A stretch of DNA of 64,000 nt from Trema orientale (GCA_002914845.1 JXTC01000019.1:882181-946180); one strand, 5' to 3'. Counted from the first letter of the stretch, positions 51,421 through 63,495 are shown. Notes: a model not told the origin generated them from the sequence alone. Translations and numbers: made by a program.

Positions 51421-54400
51421 AGATGGGGAATCTTGGGACTTGCAAACAATCAATCTTTAAATCGGGAATGTGAGCAATCTTTGGCCAATCCTCGCCGATT
51501 TCTGATTCGCATCTTTCGAATAAGTCAGGAGAACACTCTAGATGGAGTCTCTTTGAACAAGTCATGGTGCATAATGCTTCAGGCAATGATGTCAATTTGG
51601 GGCATTCCAAAATATAAAGGACTTCGAGTGAAATGAGATTGCCAATCCATTCTGGAATATCTTTCAAATTCTTACACCACATAAGCTTCAAATATCGTAG
51701 GGTGGTGACGTGTTGAAGTCCCTCGGGGAGAGCCGTAAGTTTAGGAAGCTTTTCGAATCTCAACTCTTGAAGGCTTCTAAGGCCTTGCCAAGCAGCGCGC
51801 GGCTTCATCATCATCATCAGTATTGCACACGTCAAGCTCCTTGCAATCATGAATCCTCAGACATTGAAGAGAGCTCAGATGTTGAAAAGATGAAAGAGTC
51901 AAGTGCTTTAATTCATCGCATCCCCATATTTCAAGCCACTTGAGAGAAGCCAGGCTCCCCACGGAAACGGGTAGGGATTCACGATTCTTCGTATACCCGA
52001 GACACAATCCTGTCAAATTAGGGAGAGGAGAGGAGGCGATTATTGTAGAAGAAGTCGAGGCCGAGGCTTCAATGCATCCCATTATAGTTTCGTCCAATGG
52101 CTTCAAACTAGTATTCATCAATTCTAACCTTTCAACGAACGGGTAAAGAGGCATACAGATGAGCTCAGGACAATTCTGGATCCATAACTTTGAAAGACAA
52201 GGAAATATCGAGGGAGGCGACAACATGATCTGATGCTCACCACTCTTATTCAATGATCTTGTGGATTCTGTAGTAGCCAATGCTTCATCTCTCCACCAAC
52301 TTTTGAGGTTTGGCAAATGATGAAACCGTAGGGTATTTAATGATGGCAAAACTGATGTCCCAGCTGGTGAGTCACCATTACCATTGTCCATAACATGCTC
52401 CAAAGCAGGTATGTTTTCAAGTGTAAACTCCTTAAGAGAACAAAGCTGATTCAACAACGGTAGACATTGGCAGTTAGTACAATTTCTTAGCTCGAATTTG
52501 ACAAGATTCGAAAATGTAGCGAGAAGCCACCTTGGTAAACTGACACCTCCGTAATAGTCTAAACTCAGTTCTTTCAGATTTATTAATGGCTGCAAGCCCA
52601 TCAATGTCATTTCATGATCCACAACTTTTGATACATCATCAATGGCATCCTCATCCCAAACTAACTTCAAGGACCTAATATGGGTTTTGTTCTTAAAATT
52701 TGCAACCTCACTATCCATCCCATGTCTCAAATTACGAATTGTCAACTTCCTTCTCAAATTCAATGATGCTAGTTCATTTAGCTCAGCATTAGGTTGCGCA
52801 AAACGTTTATTGCCTAGCCTCAATACAAACTCTGTTAATGTTTGAAGATTAGTGAGCTGACCAAATCCACTTGGCATATGAGTCAATTGAAAACAACCCG
52901 ATAACTCAAGATGTCTGAGGTTGACTAGTTTCTTAATGTCTCTAGGTAATTCTACAAGAGAGAAACAATGGTTTAACTTCAATGTCTGCAAATTGATTAA
53001 CCTCGTAATAGAGTTGGGCAGTGCCTCGATGTGAATATTCTGAGAAAGATCAAGGTACCTTAAATACTTTAACTTACAAATTCTGTTGAGTACCATTCTA
53101 CTACACATGCGACGAAGATCCAACAAGCGTAGGAACTTAAAAGTTGAAATAATTTCCTCAGAAAATGCACTGCAATCTTCTGTTATAAAACGAGGATGAC
53201 GTTCGAAAAAATTGATCGGATCCTTTTTGCTTGACTCTTAGAAGTTAGAATTTGATCTGGTGAATAGACCTCAAAATTAAATGATAAGTGGCGAGTTTCA
53301 TTAGAGATAGTAACCCCTTTGTTCAAGCCATCAAGCATTCTGCATTTCTTTCCTACTAGTGATATTGCAAGATCGTGCATGAGGTCATGCATTTTGCATG
53401 ACACTATGTCTCCATATGCATCTTTTTCAACGTCTTGAAAGAAAGATCTCCAAAGTAACTCCATAAAGTAATCATTACCCACTTCCTCCAAACATTTGTC
53501 TTCGTCCGGTGACTTGATAAATCCTTGTGCCATCCAATGCTTTACCAAATCTTTCACATTAATTTCGTAGTCTTTGGGAAATAAACTACAGTAACAAAAA
53601 CAATGTTTCAAATAAGATGGGAGGTGATCGTAACTGAGCTGAAGTGTTGTGAAAACAAAATCGACATTTTCATTTCGAGATATATCATGTAATTCCTTCT
53701 CAACCAAAGACGACCATTCTGTTTCCGGATTTTTGAAGTACAACATTCGTCCGATTGCCTTGATGGCCAAAGGCACTCCTCCACATTTTTTCACAATCTT
53801 CTTCCCAATTTCCACAACATCAGAGCTTTCAGGCTCTTCTCCTCTTTTAAAAGCCATTTTCCTAAACAGAGACCAAGATTTGTCATCATCTAAAATCCCC
53901 AAACGATATGGTTCAACAGTGCTTGTAATCTTTGCAACCACTTCACTACGAGTGGTCAATATTAATTTACTTCCAGGTGCACCAACTGCCAATATCTCTT
54001 TCAAGCTTAGCCATTTTTCACAATCCTCATTCCAAACGTCATCAAGTACCAAGAGATATCGCCTTCCACTTATCTCTTTATGAAGATCTCTTCGTAATTG
54101 TTCCATCCCCAGGTTTTCAACATTCTGATTATCACCAGCTGCAGATTTGATGATCTTCCCAACGAGTAATTTCACACTAAACTCATCAGAAACACATACC
54201 CACATTTTTAGTTCAAAATGTCGTTGAACTGTTTCCTCATTGAAAATTAGTTGAACCAGAGTGGTTTTTCCAAATCCACCAGCACCGACTATGGGAATGA
54301 CTGACAAGTTAGCTTCAGTCCCATTTTCATTATCATCCATCAACATCTTTAGAATTGCCATTTTATCTTCATCCCTCCCAATAACATCTTCCTCGAGCAC

Positions 54401-54904
54401 AAATGAGTGAGTATCTCTATCTATACTCGGTACATTTGTATAGACCTCGTGGGGAAGAGCATCAAGATGGACGATTTTTGCATTATTATCAATCTCATTC
54501 AGTTTCTTCTTGAGATCTTTTATTTTAGGAGCCATCTTAAGCCGAAAAGCAACTTGGTTTGAAGATGAGAAGAAAGTGCGTACCTTCTTAGTCATTTTTT
54601 TATGGTCTCCAACTCCAAGCATTAGTTTTCTTCGTAGATCTTCAGTGGATAATTCGTCCATCATGTCATCAGCTTCTTCCAATACGTCTTCGAGCCTTGC
54701 CAGCCAATGTTTCACGGCTTCACTCCCATGCTGCTTCTTCTTGTTCTCGGCATCACGGAGTCGAGCTTCGATCATCGAAAGGGTGTCCTTTAGACCTTCA
54801 AGCTCCCCTGTTACACCCAATAACATTCCAATCTCTTGTGCAGCTTGAGAACCCAACCATCCGATGATCTTATTAGCAACGCCGGAGAGGATTGGGTTTG
54901 CCAT
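51338..54904 (-). pseudogene. CC-NB-ARC-LRR (CNL) gene with two frameshifts
   Basis: Paralogue of the intact CNL. The start is the Met at 54,904 (MANPILSGVANKIIGWL), not the one 15 codons upstream, because only the former aligns with the paralogue. Frame 1 (54,904-53,183) has the coiled coil with LEDVLEEADDM, P-loop GAGGFGKT (Val replaced by Phe), RNBS-A, kinase-2 LLVLDDVW, GVPLA, RNBS-D and MHD, then shifts at an A run (53,206-53,211 on the plus strand) and stops. Frame 2 (about 53,200-51,777) carries most LRRs. A second shift at about 51,785-51,803 leads to frame 3 (to 51,338), the last LRRs ending EIGEDWPKIAHIPDL. A good splice donor CAG|GTACGTAAGT follows at 51,411/51,410, so the annotated 3' end may be an intron read-through. 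Frames and codons remain well preserved between the breaks: this is either a young pseudogene or a functional gene with two sequencing errors. Confidence 0.85.
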
Positions 54905-55080
54905 TTGATCGGTTAAAAACTCGGAAGAAAGCAAAGAAACTAAAAGCAAAGTGCTCCACTAATGTTCGATCAAAGTAATGATTGTTTGTGGTGTGAAGAC
55001 AGTGTTGCTTTCCGTTTGACAACTTAAGTACTATAACATGTTGCCTTACTTCGTTCTTATAAAATACTAATCTTTTCAAT
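54905..55080. promoter_or_regulatory. 5' flank of the CNL pseudogene
   Basis: Partly homologous to 13,640-13,750 upstream of the intact CNL. No specific element can be assigned. Confidence 0.35.
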
Positions 55081-56170
55081 AATAAAATGTTTAACTACTG
55101 CTTTCAAAGTAAAAAAATAAAAACACTTATTATTAGGCGCCCCACGTTCCTTGGTGATTCAATATTATAAACGTTTTATTTATCTGGCTTTGTAATTTAT
55201 TAATAAGTTGCTAAATGGTAGTCGTTGGTTGATCATACCTTGGTCATCATAAAAGCAAAATGATTATATCTGTACGCGTGGCTAGTGACCTCTTCTGTTG
55301 AGGGTCTGCTTTGAATTTTGTGTTAAAAAAATAGCATTGAAGTAAACGTATTCATGTGCAGGCCGTAACATGGCCAGATCCATGCTTTCAAAAAACATGG
55401 CCAGATCCAAACTCAAAATTAATATGACAAAAATGAATGAAGATGAGAAATGTTGATCGTCGAATTGGCGTTCTATATACAACTTCGCGTATGGAAAATG
55501 TAAGTAATTAATTAACAAGAGTGACCCTTGAATATTACTATTGTAAAGACACTGGATTATGTGTCGTTGTTGAACAGCCAATATTCACAAACATATTTTG
55601 TCCGATGATGTTTTGATTCTGATATGTCCTACTCTTCAAATAAATGCAAATTATAGTGTTGTTGATAAAGGGTGGAACAAAAAGTCAGATTTAGTTTTTG
55701 TTCTTTTTGTTTTTTTTTTTTTTTTATGGCTTTTAGCTTTATGGCCAAAAACTGTCCCATCGTAAAATTAATGTCTTGCTTTTAAAGCTGATAGCAAAAT
55801 TAGTAGGAAGTTTAACATTCATGAGCAGCTAACGTTAACATACATATTGCCACTTTGGCCTAACTCAAGTTTTTTCTTAATATCTATTTTTAATCCAACA
55901 TTAAAACTCTTTGAGCTTCACCTTATCTTATTTCTTCTTCTTTTTTATTTTCTTTAGAAAAGGTTTTTTTTTTTCACACTGAATCTTACTACTCTTTTTC
56001 TTTAGCCTTTGTCATTTATCTATTTTCTATTTTCTTTTGCCTAGGTTCAAGTCCTATCAGCTTCATTTATCCATTTTCTATATCTTTCTTTTTATTTATT
56101 CCTTTTTTCTATTTTCTCTTTTTTTTTAATTATTTTTTTAAAACTCACTTCCTATTTTATTTATTTATTT
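55081..56170. other. Intergenic, AT-rich, nothing identified
   Basis: Poly(T) runs (for example 55,708-55,725), no credible gene. A 99-residue minus-strand frame at 55,282-55,581 has no recognisable features. Confidence 0.4.
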
Positions 56171-56179
56171 ATTTTTGCA

Positions 56180-57720
56180 TTGAACTGAGAAACCAAACAC
56201 TGAGAAACTAAATGGGTTTTGAGTGGTAACCAAATTAGTTTCCGGTGGAAAACATACTGGTTTCATAGAAACCAAATTGGTTTTTCAAGTAGAAAAAAAA
56301 AATAGTTTCTTGTAGAAACCAAACAAGTTTCGAGGCCAAATCAGCTTCTAGTAGTAAGTAAAATCCAATTTTGTTAAATTTGATTTCAAATAAAACTAGA
56401 TTGGTTTCTTAATTTCCCATAGTAATCAGAAAACTAAATTGGCTTTTCAAGCAGAAATCGGCTTAGTTTATTGTGGAAACTAAACTGGTTTCAAGTATAA
56501 ACCAAATTAGTTTATGGTAATAACTAAATTGGTTTCTCAGGTAAATATTGAGAAACTAAATTGGTTTTCAGTCCTAAGAAACTAATATTTGGGAAACTAA
56601 TTTGTTTTGTGTAATAACCAAAAAAAAAAATTAAATTTTTTTTCAAGTAGAAACTAAATTAGATTTTTGTAGAAACCAAATTAGTCTTTTGTAAAAACTA
56701 ATTTGGTTTCCCATAGTAACCAAAAAACCAAATTAGTTGTTGAGAAATTCAGGTAGATGATCAATATTTTAAATTTACTTAAGTAGATGTCCACTTTTTA
56801 AATTTTATAGCTCAATATCCAAGTATATATATTTTTACACTTGGTAGATATGTTTATATACCAATTTCAGTTATTATACTAAAATATACTGGGTATATAA
56901 TTTTTTATACTTGGTATATAAAATTTTACACTTGTTATATAAACATATATACTGGACATTTTGCTATAACATTTGAGAGAGGAATATTTACTTAAATTGG
57001 GGCCAAAATTTGGTCATATTTCTATAAGACCCTTAATTTTTGAAGTAGAAACCAAATTGATTTCTTGTAGAAATTAAACTGGTTTTAAGGGAAAACCAAA
57101 TTAGTTTCTAGTAGTAAGTAGAATCCAATTTTGTTAAATTTGTTTTCAAGTGGAAACTAGATTGGTTTCCACAACTAATTGGTTTCATGTGGAAACCAAA
57201 TTGGTTTCCCATAGTAACCAGAAAGTCAAATTGGTTTTTCAAGTAGAAACCAGGTTAATTTATTGTTAAAACCATACTGGTTTCGAAGGCAAACTAAATT
57301 AGTTTCTAGTAGAAAGCAAATTAGTTGCTTAGGTAAATACTGAGAAACTAAATTAGTTTTTCAGTCCTGAGAAACTAGTATTTGAGAACACAAATTTGTT
57401 TCGAGTAATAACCAATAAATCAAATTTGTTTTCAAGTGGAAACCAAATTGGTTTTTTATGCAGAAACTAAATTGGTTTCTTGTGGGAATCAAATTAGTTT
57501 CGAGGGGAAACCAAATTGGTTTCGAGTAGTAAATAGAATCCAATTTTGTTAAATTTGGTTTCTTATGGAAACTAATCTTGTTTCTTGTAGTAACCATAAA
57601 ATCAAATTCGTTTTTCAAGTGGAAACCGGGTTAGTTTATTGTGAAAATCAAAATAGTTTCGAGGGGAAACCAAATTAGTTTCTAGAATACTTACTAATAC
57701 TTAGTTTCTAGAATACTTAC
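56180..57720. repeat. Palindromic-core satellite, short-unit part
   Basis: Dozens of copies of AAACCAAATTGGTTTC and variants (AAACTAAATTAGTTTC and so on), mostly 20-35 bp apart, joined by words such as TTGTAGAAACC, AAGTAGAAACC and GAGGGGAAACC. A longer period is visible: AATCCAATTTTGTTAAATTT at 56,363, 57,123 and about 57,535, and TTTTCAGTCCT-AGAAACTA at 56,565 and 57,357. That gives a higher-order unit of about 400 bp. About 56,745-57,035 is a non-repeat insert. Confidence 0.85.
56745..57035. other. Non-repeat insert inside the satellite
   Basis: AT-rich segment without the AAACCAAATT core. It holds TATACTTGGTATATAAA-type words in both orientations (CCAAGTATATAT and ATATACTTGG). It may be a small inserted element, but no clear target-site duplication was found. 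Confidence 0.45.
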
Positions 57721-57889
57721 TAAAAACTAATAACAAAATTAAATATTATTAATTTGGAAACCAATAGCGAAGTTAAATATTGGAAATTAGTATCAAATAT
57801 TGTTAATTTGGTTAGTGGATACGAGAAACTAAATTAGTTTTTACCACTAACTAATAATTAGTAATTTAAGTGACCACCAACTTGAGAAA

Positions 57890-58960
57890 CTAGTCTGGTT
57901 ACTGGCTTCCTCTTTTTTCTTTTCTTTTTTGGAAGAAACGGTTACTAGATACTCTTGAAACCAAAAGCCAAACTGGTTTCTACTGGTAACCAAAAAATTA
58001 ATCTAGCTATTAGTTACTAATTTGGTTAGTAACGAGAAACAAAATTAAGAAACCAATCTGGTTACTGAGAAACTGAATTAGTTACTTGCCTTTTTTATTC
58101 TTTTTTTTTTTTTTTTGAGAAAATGTTTATTAGCTTCTCTTGAAACCAGAAACTAAGCTAAATTGATTTTTTTAGTAATCAGAAACTAAACCAATATTTG
58201 GTTACTAACTTGGTTAGTAACGAGAAACTAATCTGGTTACTAGGAAACCAAATTAATTAAATCCATTTAAAAAAAGAAAATTATTTTTTGAGGAAACGGC
58301 TACTAGTTATTTATTTTTTAGGAAACCAAAAACCAAATTAGTTTTTACTAGTAAATATAAACCAACTAGTTGTTAGTTACTAATTTAGTTAGTAATGAGA
58401 AACCAGCATAAGAAACCAAACTGGTTGCTAGTGTGTTTTTTTTCCTTTTTAGGAAATGGTTATTAGCTTCTCTTGGAACCAAAAATCAAACGAAATTAGT
58501 TTCTACTTGTAACCAGAAACTAATCCAGTAGTTGGTTACTAATTTGGTTAGCAACAAGAAACTAATTTCGTTAATAGGAATCTAAATTGGTTACTGCTTT
58601 TTTTTTTTTTTTTTGGAAGAAATAGTTACTACTATTCTTGAAACTAAAAGCCAAATCAAATTGATTTCTACTGGTAACCAGAAACTAATTTAGTAGTTGG
58701 TTACTAATCTAATTGGGAACGAGAATTCAACTTGAGAAACCAATATAGTTACTAAGAAACCAAATTTGTTACTAGTTTTCTTTTTTTTTTTTTTTTTGAA
58801 GAAATAAAAACTAGCTACTCTTGAAACCAAAAATCAAATTGTTTTCTACTTATAGCCATAAACTAAATTGGTTTCTAATTGGTAACGAGAAACCAATTTG
58901 GTTGTAATATGGTGGAAACTATAAACTAATTTTGAAAATTATTAAAAACCAAATTGATTA
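57890..58960. repeat. Palindromic-core satellite, about 170-bp-unit part
   Basis: Six units, each with poly(T), then GAAGAAACGGTTACTAG or a variant, then CTCTTGAAACCAAAA, TTTCTACTGGTAACCAGAAA and GGTTACTAATTTGGTTAGTAACGAGAAAC. Poly(T)/GAAAC landmarks fall near 57,935, 58,115, 58,285, 58,445, 58,612 and 58,795, a spacing of about 160-185 bp. Confidence 0.85.
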
Positions 58961-59404
58961 CTACTAGTAAAAATACACAAAAAAATATTAACTAGTAACA
59001 ATAAGCTATAGTGCCACAGAAAAAAATTACTATCATTAATTTAATGATTTCTCTTTAAAAAATTCTAACAAAAATATAAATAAAGGAATAAAAAATATTT
59101 TCCTCATTTGTTATAGATTAAATGGGAAAAAAAAAAGCAGTGTGTCATATTTCTAAGCAGGAAAAAAATTATAAAAAAAAAAGAGTAGCCATTTTTATTT
59201 ATAAGAGGAGGAAGAAAGAGAAAAAAAATAATTTCAAATAAAAAACAAAAAATTTTAGAAGAAAAAATAAAATGAAAAAATAAACTAGAACGAAAATAAA
59301 AAAATTAAATAACGATGGAGAAAATAAAAAATAAAAAGTTATTAAAATAGTGAAAGAAAAAAAAAAGTAAAAAATGAAAAAGTAATAAAAGGAAAAAAAA
59401 GGAA
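58961..59404. other. A-rich sequence
   Basis: Long runs of A broken by G and T (for example 59,220-59,400). No gene. Confidence 0.7.
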
Positions 59405-60855
59405 AAATATATTTTTACTTGAAATAATATTCTTAAAGAAAATATTTCATAAATATAAATTTATTAAAAATAATAAAATATTTAGTTTATGGACAAATAA
59501 AACTACTAGAAAGGATCAAAAGTTATTTATTTCGTTCGTCTTGCCTATTTAACCAAAATAATCAACATAACCTCTCAAATACCTATTATTACATAAATTG
59601 TATATAAGTATCACAACAATAAAATCATACTTTAATTATACTAAAAATATTGACTATTTATTGCCCATGAATATTCTATAATCAACTTTATAGTTATTCC
59701 CATTAATGTCAATTTCTCACAATTCATAACAATTCTAATCTACCTACAAAAATTATCAAACTTAGGGAACATATTTTACAAGTGATGAGGGTCCTAAAAA
59801 TGCCAATAATATTGTTGTGGAGTCCAAAGGTGGGCTCTATGCGGCCAAACAAACCATTGTTACGTTTCTATCAAAGTATCGAAAGTTTCAAATTTCGAGA
59901 TTCATAGTGCTCATTTGAATAGGTCATAACTATCTGGTTACAAGCCAATTTTTGATGATCTACATACCGTTGGAAAGCTTATTCGATAAGCTTTTTAATC
60001 ATATCAAATATGACACAACTAGATCACTAAAAGCTACGAAAAAACTAGTCATAATTTCTATTGCGCTTTTCTATCTTACCCAAACACTTAAAAGTCAACT
60101 TTTTACTTATTCAACTAAATCTCCTAAAATTTGTCTTATTTGAATCCTACAATCAGAGGCTTAATCCTATATCTATATATATATATATCTATATAGGGCA
60201 CCAATCCCGTGGGTATTTTCTTTTTTTTGCCTATGCATATGTATTAATTTGGCCAATGAAAATTTAGCATGCATATTTTTTTATTGTAAAAAGTAAGAGA
60301 GAGAAAGAGCATTAATGATGCACGTCTTTTCATGCACTTCAATATAGCCATTGGATCACCATTAGATGATGATCCAACGGCTAAAAAAAATATCTACCCA
60401 TAGGTTAAAAAAAAATACCTATTGGATTGGCAACCATATATATATATATATATATATATATATCAAATTCATCCCAAAATTTCATAAATTATTAATAGGT
60501 AAATCAAAATCTTAACCTTAGATATGCAATTCCAATCTCCAAAATTTAATTAGTGCATGTAAACTTGATACGTTATAGTAAATTACCTTAAAATTCAAAT
60601 GAATTGAATCCTCTTCTTGTTTCTCCTTCTTCTCAGAAACTATGTGGCTCTCTCTCTGGCTTTTTCATAAAGCGTACTTATAAAACTGAGCAGATTATTA
60701 AACTCTTAGGATTTCTTAAACTGTCTCTAATTGAATTACCAAATCAGCCATTAATAAAAACCTGTATGTAAGTGTTATTTAGTCTTTTCTTTTATCCTTA
60801 TGTTTTTTATATAATATAAAAGTATCTCCTTTTTTTAATATACAGGTTGTCACAA
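59405..60855 (-). mobile_element. Truncated gypsy LTR (same family as gypsy-1/2)
   Basis: Aligns with 42,195-43,367 of the gypsy-2 LTR: TATTTTTACTTGAAAT, TTCGTTCGTCTTGCCTATTT, ACCGTTGGAAAG, ATTCGATAAGCTTT and ATGAATTGAATCCTCTTCTT. On the minus strand it starts TGTGACAACCTGTATAT at 60,855. The other half, including the hairpin array, is missing. A MITE interrupts it. Confidence 0.85.
60196..60435. mobile_element. 240-bp MITE in a TA microsatellite
   Basis: Ends GGGCACCAATCCCGTGGGTA and, in complement, GGTTGCCAATCCAATAGGTA (imperfect inverted repeats). TA repeats lie on both sides (60,170-60,195 and 60,436-60,465). The gypsy LTR without insert reads CCTCTATCAGATTTATCC at 42,958, here CCTATAT...TATCAAATTCATCC, so the target was a short TAT word. 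A second copy lies at 63,055-63,249. Confidence 0.75.
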
Positions 60856-61202
60856 GTCTGGTATTGACAAGTTAGATACTTTTTAATGTTAGATCAAACC
60901 CATCTCCTCACGAAATTGATCATGCATGCTAGTTCAAAATATTCAACACAATTAGAATAAATAAAATCAAAGTATATTTACTAATTTGTAATAAAATGAA
61001 AGGAAAAGAGAATGAGAATGGGTTTAAAGTGAATGAGAAGGAATCAAAATTTAAGTCATATTGGAGAAAAATCACATTCTCACTTTTTACTTACCATATA
61101 AGTGAATAGTGTTGTCTATGTGAATAGTACCGTATATGATAATAGTGTCATACACATGAACAATATCTCCTAGTTGTTGGAGAGGAAATAATCACCTCAT
61201 CC
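60856..61202. other. Intergenic, nothing identified
   Basis: Short AT-rich stretch. Contains near-repeats of GTGAATAGT and ATAGTGTC words at 61,095-61,165 but no gene. Confidence 0.4.
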
Positions 61203-61978
61203 TGGTAGACACGCAAAAATTATGTAAGCGATAAAATAAGTGAAATAAGAAGACACAGGAAATTTAAGTTGTTCACCCAATTTAACTATGTCCATTGGAC
61301 TAATGCAGATCTTTTATTATATGGAGAAAATCTTACAAGTGTTAACAAACACTCACTCATATACCTCACAATTTAAAGCCCAAATACACCCAAGCTCTCA
61401 ATAAACTTTACAGCTTTTCACACAATCAAATTTACATACAGAGAACTCTCTTTTATGGGATTGGACACATGATCCCGAGAAAACACTCCCTTTAGAAAGC
61501 ATACTCCCCATGAAGTATTACCCAAACCCATATTGAGGAGCCAAATGCTCTCACAATATTTACATGCTTAAGAAGCCATTACATTTTTCTTACTGAGAAT
61601 ACCTGATCTCTCACTGAGATATTCATCCTTGCTGGGATTTTTTTTCTCTCACTGAGGAGTGAGGATGCTTTGATGAAGCTGATGAGGAGAGTATTTATAG
61701 ATGAACCCCCATTTCCATTTCTGCATTTTTGCATCTGCTTTCCTTTTAATTTCAACGAATTCTGTGCTGAATTCGGTGCCTAATTCACCCAAAATCATAT
61801 ACTACTGGAGTGAAATTTCATGCACCAAAAAAATGTCTACAGCCCACTTTTTCTTTTTCTTTTTCCTTTTTGTTTTATTTCTTCTTTCTTTTTACCTAAA
61901 ATGCAGGCCCACTATTTTTAATATTCTTTTTTTTCTCCTAATCATACTTAATAGGGCCTATAGATTTTGACTCCAATA
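61203..61978 (-). repeat. Copia-type LTR remnant
   Basis: At 61,979-61,990 the complement reads CAAGTGGGAGAT, the polypurine tract typical of Tnt1-like copia elements, directly followed by TATTGGAG (usual TGTTGGAG). So the LTR lies to its left on the minus strand. The other end may be the TGGTAGAC at 61,203 (complement ends CA). It contains the R-like AGACACAGGAAATTTAAGTTGTTCACCC region. The element body is not recognisable to the right. Confidence 0.6.
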
Positions 61979-61990
61979 ATCTCCCACTTG

Positions 61991-63054
61991 AAGACTTGAT
62001 TTAGGGAATGACAATTAAAGTTGAATTTCATACACAACCTCAATGACATTTTTTTATTTGATTGGATTTTAACTTCAATTAGACCTCAACATCGGAAAAT
62101 AAAATGTGGCTGTCAATCAAGTAAGTAAGCCTGCTACCACTACAACCACAAGTTATCGGTGTTTGAGTAAAATATGCGAATAACTAATTGATAGGATTAA
62201 ATTTATGAGAGGTTGATCATGAACTTACTTCTCTCTTAATACAATCCCTAATTCGTAATTGTACCATGATCATAGCAAATTGGCCGAATCTCGGGGCTCC
62301 TTTAATAGATGTTCACTTGTCAAATTATGTAGCAATTAATAAACGCCAAGTATAAAGCTGATTTGCCTGAGTATAAAACCTGATACATTCAGTATGTAAA
62401 TTTGATCTGGTATATTTGTTGGCATTCCCAATGTGAAAACTGATGTACTAGGCTATTAAGATATTTGTTGACATTCTCAGTCTAACAATGAAGATATTTG
62501 TTGATATGTTTCTTCAATGAAGGGAATTAAAAGACTATTTCTTGGCATGTATATTCATTCTCCGAGATTGAAAATTCATTTACTCACTGTGTCCATCATG
62601 CGAAACAACACCAGATTTGATCAGTAGACAGCAGAATCTTTTTCTTCTTCATATGTGCTTTATAACTCCACCCAAATTGGTTGGAAAATTACACCGAGTT
62701 GCATCTGAAAGGACAAAAGCAAACAGATAAGAAAAGAGATAAAAGGGCCAGTACAAATTACCAAGATTCTATTACAATTAAAGGGTACTTATTTTAAGGA
62801 AAAACCATTATCATGTTTCTGCTCAAACTGTTGATCTTCCCTATGGGAAAAATGATGTGGCAACATGAAACAGAACGGATAACGACTACAAAACTCGATG
62901 ATAAGAGAGGATCCAGATGAAGAAAATTAAGTGGAACGTGGACATGATGATAGCTAGAGAACCAGATATAAGAGGGAAGAGAGGATCAGAGATCACAAAA
63001 CAAGTTTCAAGAGTTGCCAAAGTACATACATTTTATATATATATCTATATATCA
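61991..63054. other. Unassigned sequence
   Basis: No recognised gene. A splice-acceptor-like CTTTTGTCCTTTCAG lies on the minus strand at about 62,705-62,720, followed by about 100 bp without an obvious family match. It could be an old gene remnant or the decayed body of the copia element. Confidence 0.35.
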
Positions 63055-63249
63055 ATATCAATTTGGCCTATGAAAATTCTTTTTGCACATTTTTTTATAT
63101 AAGAAGTAAGAGAAAGAAATAACATTAATGATGCATATCTTTTCATGCACATTATTATAGCCGTTAGATCATCATTAGATGATGATCCAACGGCTAAAAA
63201 AAAATACTTACACAGATTTAAAAAAAAAATACCTATTGGATTGGGAACC
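63055..63249. mobile_element. Second copy of the TA-targeted MITE, left end truncated
   Basis: Shares ATTTGGCC-ATGAAAATT, GCATTAATGATGCA/ACATTAATGATGCA, CTTTTCATGCAC, GATGATCCAACGGCTAAAA and TACCTATTGGATTGG with 60,240-60,435. TA repeats flank it (63,033-63,052 and 63,250-63,268). Confidence 0.8.
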
Positions 63250-63291
63250 TATATATATATATTTATATATGTGTGTATGTGTGTGTAAAAG

Positions 63292-63495
63292 ATGCCAAAA
63301 GAGAAGCATGGCTGGTTGTTGTCTTCCGTTGTGCACCCGTATGAAGTATGGACCATAGAAAATAAATTCATCTGTAGATTCCTTAATCCAGAAACTTCAA
63401 TAACTGGAAAGGCCTACTGCTCCTTTTATGGCCTTCCTTGGGGCCCTCCGTGTGAGAGAAAGAAGGCTATAAGGTTCCATCTAAGAAAAGGGTAG
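63292..63495 (+). CDS. Unidentified short ORF or exon (67 aa)
   Basis: MPKEKHGWLLSSVVHPYEVW... with a GLPWGPPCERKK segment. Composition is less AT-biased than the surroundings and rich in W, P, C and G, unlike random AT-rich ORFs, which is the only reason to list it. No family recognised. No clear splice sites. It may be an exon of an unrecognised gene or a remnant. Confidence 0.2.
   Translation: MPKEKHGWLLSSVVHPYEVWTIENKFICRFLNPETSITGKAYCSFYGLPWGPPCERKKAIRFHLRKG

Noticed and set aside
57361..57618. 85-residue minus-strand open frame with repeated NQFGFH/KTNLI-like segments
   Set aside because: The repeats are translations of the palindromic satellite. Neighbouring units contain stops.
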